Positions 21,901-34,036 of a stretch of 64,000 bases of DNA are shown here, piece by piece (the stretch's first letter is position 1; the number at the start of each line of letters is the position of its first letter). A program made the translations under genes and the position numbers. Source of the DNA: Brachyhypopomus gauderio (taxonomy: Eukaryota > Chordata > Actinopteri > Gymnotiformes > Hypopomidae); NCBI RefSeq assembly GCF_052324685.1, contig NC_135212.1, forward strand, positions 4,043,205 to 4,107,204, given 5' to 3'. The notes below the pieces were generated by a model, which had not been told where the DNA came from, did not search any database, and saw only the letters and a list, made by a program, of their open reading frames with translations.

Positions 21901-24660
21901 GACCAAGAATCTCAGTGTAATGGAAACTGTAACGTAATGGAAATTGTACAAATGAGTGAAAAATTCATCCACCATCTTCACATGATCATACTGATCATAC
22001 AGTTGTGTTCATACTTTGGGGTTCAGTGATTTCATTGGTCTCATCATGTTACAGTTGAGTTCATCACCTGTGTCTTCTTGGTACAGGGAATCAAGTACCT
22101 GCTGGATAATGACCTTCTGGTGAACTCCCCGGAGGATATTGCAGAGTTCCTGTACAAAGAGGAGGGCCTCAATAAAACAGCTATCGGCAACTATCTTGGA
22201 GAAAGGTACATTGATGGCATCACACTGATAATAAGGACGGTCGTTAAAGTGAATCTGTGTTCTATGAAATGACATCACTATCATGTACATTATTGAGTAT
22301 TATTGTGTGATTTTGTGCCCATAGGGATGAATTCCACCTTAAGATCCTGAAATCTTTTGTTGATCTCCATGAGTTCTCAGACCTGAACCTGGTGCAGGCC
22401 CTGAGGTGGGTAAAGAGACCTGTCTTGTCTTGTTGCCCAAAACTGGGACTGATCACTGAATGCAATGAATATCCCAGAATGGCTTTTTGCTCGTTCCTGT
22501 CCCTGACCCTGGTCCTTGTCCTGATTCTGGTCCTGGTCCTGATCCTGATCCTGATCCTGATCCTGGTTCTGGTCCTGGTCCTGATCCTGATTCTGGTCCT
22601 GGTCCTGATCCTGGTCCTGACCCTGGTCCTGGTCCTGGTCCTGATCCATGGTCTTGGCCGACCGCAGACAGTTCTTGTGGAGCTTCCGGCTCCCCGGTGA
22701 AGCTCAGAAGATTGATCGCATGATGGAGGCTTTTGCGCAGCGGTACTGCAGCTGCAACATGGGAGTGTTCCAGTCTACAGGTAAGGAGGGCACCACCTTG
22801 GCACCACCTCCATGGGCAACCCTTTGGGTGGAGCTCACTCTCCGGGGCGCCTGTCCAAGCTCAGACCTACTTCAGTCTTCTCACTGCACAGATGGGCCTC
22901 ATTTCGATAGGGGTGGAAATCACAATTGACAATTTGGCAGCGTAACGTAACTTTGATTGCTGAGGCCTGACGCCACACCTGCGTCTGTCTTCCTGTCAGA
23001 CACCTGCTACATCCTGTCGTTCGCCATCATCATGCTGAACACCAGCCTGCACAACCCCAACGTGAAGGACAAGACGCCACTCGAACGCTTCATCAGCATG
23101 AACCGCGGCATCAACAACAAAGAGGACCTGCCCAGCGACCTGCTCACAGTAAAGAGGGGGGGAGGGGCGTGGGGGGGAGGGGGGACCTGCCCAGCGACCT
23201 GCTCACAGTAAAGAGGGGGGGAGGGGCGTGGGGTGGAGGGGGGACCTGCCCAACGACCTGCTCACAGTAAAGAGGGGGGGAGGGGCGTGGGGGGAGGGGG
23301 GACCTGCCCAACGACCTGCTCACAGTAAAGAGGGGGGGAGGGGCGTGGGGGGGAGGACTTGCCCAGCGACCTGCTCACAGTAAAGAGGGGGGGAGGGGCG
23401 TGTTGGGGGGGGGGGGGGGGGGGGAGTGGTTTGACCAAACTTGGTGGGAAAATGTGAAAATGTCAAAGCCATGATCTGTATCCGTGACTTCAGTTTGTGG
23501 TGGTTTCTTTTAGAAACTGTACGAGAGCATTAAGAGTGAACCCTTTAAGATCCCGGAGGATGATGGTAATGATCTCACTCACACCTTCTTCAATCCGGAT
23601 CGTGAGGGCTGGCTTATGAAAGAGGGTGAGTGGGCAGCTCCATACGATCCATGTGTGGACATGGTCTTCTTCTGCCCAACATGCACTCCGGCTTTTAGTT
23701 AATAAAGTTAACTTCTTCACCTAATAATGGTAATAAATTAGTAATTACTTAACCACCTATCATTTTATGTATATTTCCTGTGATGATGAATGATGTAATA
23801 TTTTACATCATCATGTACATCATTTGACACGTATGCGCCTACATAGGGGGCAGAGTGAAAACATGGAAGAGGAGGTGGTTCATTTTGACTGACAGTTGTC
23901 TGTACTATTTCCAGTACACCACAGTGAGTATGATCTCTATCTTTTATCTGTTGTGATCTCTTATTACCAAACTTGCAATACAAGCAGGGAATTCGTAAAT
24001 GAGCACAGCAAATGTAATGACTAACATGGATTCACTTGTGCTTATCTAGGACAAAGAGCCTAAAGGGATAATCCCCCTGGAGAACCTGAGCGTGAGAGAG
24101 GTGGACGACCCACACAAACAGGTACTGCCCCACGCCAGCACCAGGGCCGCTTCTGGTCATTTTGCGGTCCCAAACGTGCGGGGGCTGCCTCGGCCTGCTT
24201 CCAGTGACCTTCCGCCCACTGTGACCGTCACTGTGGCCCTGACCACACTCGTCTCATACAGCCTAGGAAAGGCTTAAATACCATCTGATTTGTGAAAGCC
24301 ATGTATGTTGGACGCGAGGTCTTCTGAACTCCAGAAGCAGGGTTAGGCCCCCTGATTTCAAGTTTCATAACAGAAGTGGAAACATCTCAGCAGTACTAAA
24401 AGTCCACGGGGCGGGAGGTTTGAGAGTGGTTTGAGTGAGAACAGCAGGGCGGAGCTGTAGGAGCTCCTGTTGTGATTCTACGTATATGAGTCAGCGCCTC
24501 TCCGGCCCAGGTGCCATTGAGATAATGACTGAAAATGTTTACACGTGATCAGAGTTTAACCTTTAGTGCAGTGGCGGATTTGAGGTAATCTTCGTGTGTG
24601 TGTGTCTGTGTGTCTGAGGGCACGGGGTACCGAAAATGCTTGTTTTCACAAATGGATGAC

Positions 24661-24716
<56 letters not shown>

Positions 24717-25132
24717 TCTGTCTGGAGCTCTTCATCCCTCACAGTAAAGGCCAGATGATAAAGGCGTGTAAGACTGATCCGGATGGGAGAGTGGTGGTGG
24801 GAAAACATCAGTCTTACCGTATCAGTGCCTCCTGTGCCACGGAGCGTTCTGATTGGATCAAAGCCATCAGGTAGCGACCTGCATTACCATCGACTGCACC
24901 CACACACCACCCACACCACCCACCAACCTCGTGCACCTCTGCACAATGCTTAGCACGCACTAACTGGCCGGTTCCTGAAAAGCCTCCAATACACCCAGAA
25001 CCAATCAAATCTAATCACATTGTCGGACCCTCTTTCTCGACCTTCAGAGCGTGCGTCACCAAGGACCCCGTCTACGACCTGGTGTCCAGCCGCAGAAAGA
25101 AAGTGATCAGCAGTGGCAGCGAGAGTTCCTGA
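18917..25132 (+). CDS. cyth4: Cytohesin-4-like ARF guanine nucleotide exchange factor, 13 coding exons
   Basis: Exons: 18917-18956, 19696-19769, 20084-20148, 21397-21463, 22087-22205, 22325-22405, 22668-22780, 23000-23148, 23514-23625, 23847-23923, 24050-24121, 24716-24870, 25048-25132. They join in frame to 402 aa; human CYTH4 is 394. Residues 15-65 are a heptad-like coiled coil, about 83-250 the Sec7 domain and about 262-378 the PH domain. The Sec7 glutamic finger is Glu160 in FRLPGE, and the second motif reads [14 protein letters not shown]. Sec7 loads GTP onto ARF GTPases at membranes; the PH domain binds phosphoinositides. The PH loop reads [12 protein letters not shown], the two-glycine form associated with PIP3 preference. 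YRISAS and [10 protein letters not shown] near the end favour CYTH4 over CYTH1-3. The ATG has a good context (CCAGAATGG). Intron 4 begins GC instead of GT. The gene is intact as read. Confidence 0.93.
20444..20855. repeat. 11-bp tandem repeat in cyth4 intron 3
   Basis: About 37 copies of TTCAGTACATA or TTCAGTACATG. The alternation of the two forms looks irregular. 11 is not a multiple of three and the unit has no stop in any plus frame, so three overlapping false ORFs appear. Confidence 0.97.
21464..21465 (+). promoter_or_regulatory. Non-canonical GC 5' splice site (cyth4 intron 4)
   Basis: The exon encoding [10 protein letters not shown] ends AAAG and is followed by GCAAGTG, a strong GC-AG donor. 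The next exon starts at 22087 after TACAG and restores the family junction DPxK/GIxxL. No GT alternative nearby keeps the frame. Confidence 0.8.
22497..22645. repeat. 6-bp tandem repeat (CCTGRT) in cyth4 intron 6
   Basis: About 24 copies of CCTGGT, CCTGAT or CCTGAC type units, pyrimidine-rich and ending just before the exon 7 acceptor at 22667. Confidence 0.95.
23127..23402 (+). repeat. 55-59-bp tandem array that duplicates the exon 8 end and its 5' splice site
   Basis: Five copies of CCTGCCCARCGACCTGCTCA followed by CAGTAAAGAGGGGGGGAGGGG. The first copy is the real 3' end of cyth4 exon 8. GTAAAG donors therefore recur at 23149, 23208, 23267, 23325 and 23380. The array ends in a run of about 20 G at 23406. 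Confidence 0.95.
24593..24715. repeat. (TG)n abutting the cyth4 exon 12 acceptor
   Basis: TG runs at 24593-24616 and 24659-24712. The second leads directly into TGCAG at 24715, replacing a normal polypyrimidine tract. Confidence 0.95.
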
Positions 25133-25847
25133 AAATACATCTCGCCCTTTTCAAACGTGTTTCAACACGCACCTGCTCAGGTGTGCCCGGCTCTCGGCTA
25201 CTGACTCATTGACTGAGGAAGGCCTGAGGCCTTTTCTTCTGGAGCACCTTCATCAGAGAGCGAAACGCTGTGGATCCACTCAGAGTCCATGTCATGACCT
25301 GTCACCTCACAGTTCTCTCTAACTGCATCCTGCAGTTCGTCTGGGTATGAAGGCCTACAGAGATGTGTGAAATAATTTAAATATATATTTTTTATATAAA
25401 ACACGAAAAAAATCAATACACCCCAGTAGCAGAGTTCCCTAGCAGTCAACAGAGTTTCACTTCCACTTTGCTAAATATTCACATCCGCTAAAATGCTATG
25501 TGCTCTCACAAAGTAATGGTAATACACTGTGGATAGTAGATGAACAGTTATTGTAATTTGTTTATTATTGATTTTTGCTTTATTTTCCAAACTTTTGAGT
25601 GTTGAATGCTTTTACTTGTTTGGGCATTTTCATTTGACTATGAAATAATTATGTTTTTGATATTTTTTTGATGTTATCATTTATTTTTAATGTTAAAATT
25701 ACAAGAATAGAATGTTTAGGTTACAATTTAACAAATACGTTATTTTGTGAATAGTTATTTTGTGAATAGTCTTGCTTAATTTATTAAAAATTACTTTAAT
25801 TTCATTGTAAACTGTAAACCCTTCCAAATCCTTCTTAACAAAGCTGT

Positions 25848-25853
25848 AATAAA
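25848..25853 (+). terminator. cyth4: Candidate cyth4 polyadenylation signal
   Basis: AATAAA about 715 bp after the stop codon, in AT-rich sequence. It implies a 3' UTR of about 0.74 kb (25133-25870). No earlier perfect AATAAA was seen. Confidence 0.55.
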
Positions 25854-25975
25854 CTGTAATTATATTGACGTCCTCACTCATTTAACCATTTCAAGGAAGC
25901 AATTGTGATGAATATATCAAAACTGTCCAAGAAATCCAAAAAAGTAATCCCTGCATGAGTAGAACAAATACTTCA

Positions 25976-25989
25976 CCAGCAGGGGGCAA
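25976..25989 (+). promoter_or_regulatory. CTCF-core-like site
   Basis: CCAGCAGGGGGCAA fits the CTCF core CCASYAGRKGGCRS at all but the last base. It lies between the converging 3' ends of cyth4 and fam83f. Motif match only. Confidence 0.35.
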
Positions 25990-26850
25990 CATTCCTCCAA
26001 CTGCAAGCAGCTTCAATACTGACACATGACCTACATTTGCTACCAGTTGTGATGTTATATACTTATATTTCTCATTACAGTCTCAAATTCTTATTTACAT
26101 TCTCATTAAATAGAACATCATATAGGGAATAATATAGTCTTCACAAAATGTATTGCATGGTAGGCTCAGAAGAAGGTTGAGAAGAATGCAAGTGGTTTTG
26201 AAGAGCGTTCTGAAAGACGCTCTTTCTTTTCGGGAAGGGAGCAAGCGCCTCTGCAAAAAACCAAAGTGCGCTTGTGGTCTACAGCAGCAAGCTCCTTTCT
26301 TCCTGCGTGTCACTTCCTGGTGCTCTAGCTCACTCTGCTGCTTGTTTCCTGTGCCCTCTACATGTGTTTCCTCTGCTTCAGCACACGGTCCAGGCCCTCT
26401 GGATCTGCAGGACGGCATCAACCACCATTTCCTCCATATCGCACAAGGTGGAATTCATAGGTAATTTGTGCAAGAAAGCACAAGAGTTCTACATGTTTTT
26501 GGAAAACCAGAAAAAAAACAAAAAAAAAAAAACAAACGGCATGTGTGTTTGAGCAGGATATACAGGAGGAATCTTGTGCTCAAACAAGGGCGTGGATTAA
26601 TGTACCGCCACACCTACTGCACTTCACCCAGCGCCAAGCTTTAAAAAAAGAATGCATTCTCTGTAATGCATTTTCATCATAGCAGTATTGCAAACCTGAA
26701 TTGACATTTTGTGGAAGCCGGCACTGTGCTGGGTTATCTTTGCTTTCAGTTCGTCGTATCTCTTATGCATCTACACCTCGTCTTCGCCAGACACTTTATG
26801 GCATTTCATGAAAACAAATAACAAATAATAAACAACCATGACCTTTCTGA
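25990..26850. other. Intergenic region between convergent cyth4 and fam83f
   Basis: No recognised exon. The short plus ORFs at 26153-26552 have no family resemblance. Contains an A-rich run at about 26514-26532. Confidence 0.5.
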
Positions 26851-26866
26851 AGGTCCAAGGAACCTT

Positions 26867-26872
26867 TTTATT
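26867..26872 (-). terminator. fam83f: Candidate fam83f polyadenylation signal
   Basis: AATAAA on the minus strand (TTTATT on plus), about 170 bp beyond the predicted fam83f stop. It gives a short 3' UTR of roughly 190 bp. Confidence 0.6.
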
Positions 26873-27041
26873 GTCTGCAATAAAAAAATCTATAAAACAA
26901 AAACAGATCACAAAAGGAATCAAATGATTGTGAATTTAAATAAAACAATACACAACATACATTGCATCCAATTCATTCAAACATTCATATAGCCTCTCAA
27001 AGGCAACGAGAAAGACCATGGTAAACTCCAAACCATTGATC

Positions 27042-30000
27042 TCATGACTGAATACAGGTCTTCTTGTGGTTCTGCCTACGCCCTCTTGAGCCTAAGGAGA
27101 GACAAAGACAGGGTCAGACACAAAGGCTGCATTATTCAAACTTGCCACAAGAGATCAGGTGACCACATTACCAAGTCTCCAATCACAGGCATCAGTTCGG
27201 TCAGCTCCTAGAAGTCTACGCGTGCTAAACTAAAGTTGAGCAAATGAGCAACACACACAAACCAGCGGCTCTAACCCTAACCCTGCCAGTCCCATCTGTA
27301 ACCCTAACCCTGCCAGTCCCATCTGTAACCCTAACACTGTCAGCACCATCCCTAACCCTGCCAGTCCCATCTGTAACCCTAACCCTGCCAGTCCCATCTG
27401 TAACCCTAACCCTGCCAGTCCCATCTGTAACCCCAACACTGTCAGCACCATCCCTAACCCTGCCAGTCCCATCTGTAACCCTAACCCTGCCAGTCCCATC
27501 TGTAACCCTAACACTGTCAGCACCATCCCTAACCCCATCAGTCATATCCCTAACCCCATCAGTCATATCCCTAACCATAACCCTGTCAGCACCATCCCTA
27601 ACCCCATCAGTCATATCCCTAACCCCATCAGTCATATCCCTAACCATAACCCTGTCAGCACCATCCCTAACCTTATCAGTCCTATCCCTAACCCCATCAG
27701 TCATATCCCTAACCATAACCCTGTCAGCACCAACCCTAACCCCATCAGTCATATCCCTAACCATAACCCTGTCAGCACCAACCCTAACCCTATCAGTCAT
27801 ATCCCTAACCCCATCAGTCATATCCCTAACCCCATCAGTCATATCCCTAACCCCATCAGTCATATCCCTAACCATAACCCTGTCAGCACCAACCCTAACT
27901 CTATCAGTCATATCCCTAACCCCATCAGTCATATCCCTAACCATAACCCTGTCAGCACCAACCCTAACCCTATCAGTCATATCCCTAACCCCATCAGTCA
28001 TATCCCTAACCCCATCAGTCATATCCCTAACCATAACCCTGTCAGCACCATCCCTAACCCTATCAGTCATATCCCTAACCCCATCAGTCATATCCCTAAC
28101 CATAACCCTGTCAGCACCAACCCTAACCCTATCAGTCATATCCCTAACCCTATCAGTCATATCCCTAACCCCATCAGTCATATCCCTAACCATAACCCTG
28201 TCAGCACCAACCCTAACCCTATCAGTCATATCCCTAACCCCATCAGTCATATCCCTAACCCCATCAGTCATATCCCTAACCATAACCCTGTCAGCACCAT
28301 CCCTAACCCTATCAGTCATATCCCTAACCCCATCAGTCATATCCCTAACCATAACCCTGTCAGCACCAACCCTAACCCTATCAGTCATATCCCTAACCCC
28401 ATCAGTCATATCCCTAACCATAACCCTGTCAGCACCAACCCTAACCCCATCAGTCATATCCCTAACCATAACCCTGTCAGCACCAACCCTAACCCTATCA
28501 GTCATATCCCTAACCCCATCAGTCATATCCCTAACCCCATCAGTCATATCCCTAACCCCATCAGTCATATCCCTAACCATAACCCTGTCAGCACCAACCC
28601 TAACTCTATCAGTCATATCCCTAACCCCATCAGTCATATCCCTAACCATAACCCTGTCAGCACCAACCCTAACCCTATCAGTCATATCCCTAACCCCATC
28701 AGTCATATCCCTAACCCCATCAGTCATATCCCTAACCATAACCCTGTCAGCACCATCCCTAACCCTATCAGTCATATCCCTAACCCCATCAGTCATATCC
28801 CTAACCATAACCCTGTCAGCACCAACCCTAACCCTATCAGTCATATCCCTAACCCTATCAGTCATATCCCTAACCCCATCAGTCATATCCCTAACCATAA
28901 CCCTGTCAGCACCAACCCTAACCCTATCAGTCATATCCCTAACCCCATCAGTCATATCCCTAACCCCATCAGTCATATCCCTAACCATAACCCTGTCAGC
29001 ACCATCCCTAACCCTATCAGTCATATCCCTAACCCCATCAGTCATATCCCTAACCATAACCCTGTCAGCACCAACCCTAACCCTATCAGTCATATCCCTA
29101 ACCCCATCAGTCATATCCCTAACCATAACCCTGTCAGCACCAACCCTAACCCTATCAGTCATATCCCTAACCCCATCAGTCATATCCCTAACCATAACCC
29201 TGTCAGCACCAACCCTAACCCTATCAGTCATATCCCTAACCCTAACCCTAACCCTCTCAGTCCCATCCCCTTGCATTACAAATGATAACAAGTCCTGTTA
29301 TGAGTCTCGTTACTGAGGTGGGATTGGACTAATGTAAAAATCTAAAATCAAGAACCCATACCGTCATCCTCTGCTGTGTTGAGGGTCAACAGAGATATGC
29401 TTCTTTGACCTAGTTTGGAGGCCTTCTTGTCCTTTTTGAACTTCAGTGCACTTGGCTTTTCAACGATGACGTACGTGCCGTCGATGTCCGTCATGCTGTC
29501 GTGCTCTGGAATGTCATGCAAAGGAGAAGAGGTCACGGTCTTGGGCCGTTCCTCAGGCGGGACTTCCTTCACTGGACTCTTAGACACCTCCTTGGAGTGA
29601 TTGGCCAATGAAATGTCCTTGCTCGGACTGCCAGGCATTGGTTGGCTTTGTCCAGGCATTTTAGAATCTGAAATATGGTTTGCTGTCCTTAATTCTGGGC
29701 TTTGATTGGGTGACCTGCTTTTGAGGAAAAGCCGGAAGGAACTACGCTGTTTTTTCAAACTGAACGGAGAAGAATTCTTTGGCCCCTTAACTTTGTCTCC
29801 CTTATTCTCACTTGTCTCTTCTGGGGATTTAGGTGGCTGTGGGGCCGTGCCATTTAGTTGTTCATTACTGCTCTCACTTGGCTGAAGTAATTTCTCAATG
29901 TTACTTCCTGCGTTCTGCCCAACGTACTCCCTCAGCTTGGTGAGATCTTGCAGGGATCCAGTAAGTCCAAGACTGTTGCCCACCACCAGTGCATACTTGG

Positions 30001-32605
30001 GATTATGGTACTTATGGGCAGGCACCTTAAGGTTGACCTGCTTGGAGTCCTCCAGAGAGACCTGGAAGCGGGAGGTGGACACTGGCAACACTGGCTTGCT
30101 TGGAGCAGCAGGGGCCTTCACCACTGGGGCAGGCATGGGGGGCTTGGTGATGTGGAACTCGCGGTAGAGATCCACTTTGTCTGACACGGCGTATAGCTCT
30201 CGGAAGTCGTGGTCAAAGAAGTCCACAACTTGGCCTGACATGACCGTGATGGTGTTGCGGTTCATCCGAGAAGACGTCCACGTGAAGCTGCACAGTGTGA
30301 CGAAACAAACGAGTGGATGAACGGATGAATTAATGAATGATACAGCAATGGAGATATAACTATCAGAAATAGATGCTGGTTAAACAAATTGTTATAGGTG
30401 GAATCAGTGGTGAATGTATGAGTCTTAGATACTAACCTATATGAACCAAACATCACCTTATCTCCATCAATTAGCATGTATTTTGAGCACATGGCTCCTG
30501 GAAGCTTGCCAAACGACAGCGCCATGCCAGAGCCCTTCACCATACGTACCCGCAGGTTCTGTAAAGGGAGGACCGGCAAGTCAGAAATCGGTTTCACCCA
30601 CACTGCAGTAGGCCATAATGTTTGAAACACGGAGAAGGAAGCACTAAGTTTTGACTGTAGGTGTGAAATGTGTCTCATTTAAGCAAACATCTAAAGGAAA
30701 GTCGGTAACAAAGTTGTGTGTACACACACACACACACACACACACACAGGTAGATGATGCATATATATCCTGGATGAGAGAAATGAAAAAGCGAAAGTCT
30801 AAGTGTAGGAGAAAGAAGAAACGATGAGAAAGATCAGGAAAGGGACAAGCAAACCACTGGCACGAAACCAGTGTGAAAGAGGCCAGAAGATACCACAGAT
30901 CCTTCAGATCCTTCTCCCTCTACCCCCACTTTCCAGAAACCAGATCGGGCTGCTTTCAGTCACAGTTCTCGGACTCCACGCAGGTCCCCGTTTGAGTACT
31001 CGAGCACTAAAGTGAGAGCACGTCTCAGCCTGGCGGGCCAGGTCAGCTCTCCAGACCTCAGGCCCAGGTGGGCATGCGCGCTTGGGTGGATCAGAGTTAA
31101 GTGGGGCACGCCTCAGGAATACCGTGTCATTTACACAGCAGAGAGTCCTACAAGTGTACACAGGGGATTCAGAGGTAAACTGAAACCTTGAAACAACAAT
31201 TGCATGACGAAGCATTTGTCAAGACAGCAAACTTGAAGAGGTCGCGGTCACCCACGGGGTGTGTTAATGTGTCCCATGAGAAATGGGATCAGCTTTGTTT
31301 ACCATGACAAATCGGAATTTCCACACTCTTCTAGCTAAGGTCTGAGAAGAAGGTTATGTGTTCTTGTGCTGTTACACACCCATGATATGTTGATAACACC
31401 TATTTTCTAAGCTTATATTTGCACATCGCTCTAGCACAAGAGACACAAAAAACATATCCTGATTTTCTTTGGTGCTACAAAACACTTTACAGTCATTCTC
31501 AACTGTATGTACACATTTTAGAAACTGGATCTCTGCTATAAAATACCTGAACAAGGGTGAACAAGGCTCTCAAACCCTTTTTGAAAGCCCTCATATACAG
31601 CAGTATAGTGGCTACTTTGTACAGCTGCACACACAGTCCTTATGATGCAGTACTGTAAAGAATTTAAAATCATAACATGATTTTTCAATGCTTGTCCAGA
31701 GTCCTGGTGATGTTGATAGTATTCTGAACACATGTGACTGCTTCATACTCCAACTGTGGTTGACAGCATTTCTAACAGCATCATTGTCATCATTCATTTA
31801 GCACACATCTGTTTATATTTTGTTTGCTGTCTGCTTAGTCTTTCTCCTCTTTGCCCTCTAACTCTGTCTCTTCCTCTCTCATTTTCCCAAACTTTCCCCA
31901 AAACTAGTTACTGTTACTATTACTTCCTTGTTACTGTTAGTTACTGTTACTTCCTGTAACTGGAGGGCGACTTGATGAACACTATCTGAAGATGCATGGA
32001 TGCGCAAAAATATTCTCATCTACTAAAGGGGGGCACGGCAGAAAAAGTTTGGGAACCACTGCTTTAGCTCATACCTGTCTGGCTTTGCAACCTATATGAA
32101 AAATAAAATAACAAAAATAACAGAACTTACTGACTCTGAAACGCACTTTCTCTCTTAGTGATAGCAGCACCGTGGCATGAGAGCTGTGTGAGACGTGAGC
32201 CGTGACCCTGAGCATTGCGTGCAAACTGGCACAAAGTGTCTATGGGGTGTGAGTCAAGGGTTAGAAAATGAGAAAGAACAGGGATAGTGAAAACACAAGC
32301 ACACGCACGATCACGATCACGATCACGCACAAACGCACATATATATACTGTATATGCATATATATGTACCGTATATACATATACACATATATACATGTAA
32401 AATGTCTCTTTTCTTCTTCTTCTTGAAGCTCACCCGCAGGTGCTGTGCAGAGATGTGAAGGCGGCTGCACATGTCCAGGAAGTGGGGCAGGCCCCTCTCC
32501 TCCAGCAGCAGGTACACAGCTACACCCCGCTTAGACGCCGCATCCAATAGATCCTGCAGAATCAGCAGGTCTGTCAGGAGGTCCATGACTACCGCTACCA
32601 GCTGT

Positions 32606-32646
<41 letters not shown>

Positions 32647-33755
32647 AGAGGAGTGAGACATCGCTGTCATAAATGATAAAGAGCTACTTTCTAAAGTTTC
32701 AAGTATCTGTGGCATCTGTGAGCACAGCCTAATGGTGACGCAGCACTAACTAGCTCCAAATCTCCTCCGTCTTCCCCTTCTCTCCTCACACACCAAACAT
32801 CCTCAAACCTCCTCAAACCTCCTCCGCCTGCACCTCCCCCTTCACTCCTCACACACCAAACATCCTCAAACCTCTGAGTCTTTCACAAATCTTCTCAACA
32901 AACCAGGCGTGCCACAGGGATCCAACAAACGTTGAAGTGAACTCACGAGTGGCGTAGTATTTTAATAGCCTTGAAAAACAGGTTTAAGTGTCGGATTGCC
33001 TAAATCTTATTGCTAGCAATATATAACAGCCGAAAAGTTAAAATCGTAAACAGGTTCCTTGGGGTTCCTTGGTTAAGTAACCACACAAAACAGATTTAAT
33101 TGCCAAAGCTGAGAGAACGCATCAGAAAGGGCAGTGATTACACTCTCATCCACCACTGCAGCCTTCCTGCCTGGAATGTCTGGCTTAGTGACCACTTAAC
33201 AGCCAGGTGCAACTCTGACTTCATTATTCCCCATCGCAGAACTGGTTTCAAATGGATTGATGTGGGATAAAAATAACTTCTACTACCAGCGCATGCAGAA
33301 ACACTCCCAGAGATACTCCAGCTCTAAGAAATAATGTCAGGGTTAACTGCTGCATTTCTCTACCTACAAAACATGTAAGGAAGCTGGATTTTGATTTGAC
33401 ATAGGAGTAAAATCCAATCATAAAACAGACTACTAAACTATAGTCTACACTGGAATGGGGCATTATGATACTTTTCCGAATCACATGACGTATGAAGCAG
33501 GGTGGTGTGATACTGATGACTTGTCGTCCGCAGTGACGCATTTCCTGAAGCTCATATAAATAAATCAGCTGTTGTGCCACTTGTGTGTCCATACATGTTC
33601 ACACACACATACATTTTCATACAAACAACCCCCCCCCCCCCCACAACACACAACCATACACTCACTCACACATGCTCACAGACACACAATCATACACATA
33701 CCATACTGACAGAGGTTCACAGACACCCTTATGTGCTCACATACTCACACACACA

Positions 33756-33806
<51 letters not shown>

Positions 33807-34000
33807 CCACACTCACACATGCTCACACCTCCACAATCATGTTCACCCAACTCACGATCACACACAACCCCGTGCACATGCTCACACACACACAACCACA
33901 CTCACACATGCTCACACGCATCCCAACACCTCCATATCAACACAAACGCATAAATGCTCACACCCACAAACACCCACACCCACAAGGTCACACACACTCA

Positions 34001-34036
<36 letters not shown>

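Noticed and set aside
27225..29316. ORFs of about 690 codons on both strands
   Set aside because: Both come from the 21/27-bp TAACCC-rich array inside fam83f intron 4.
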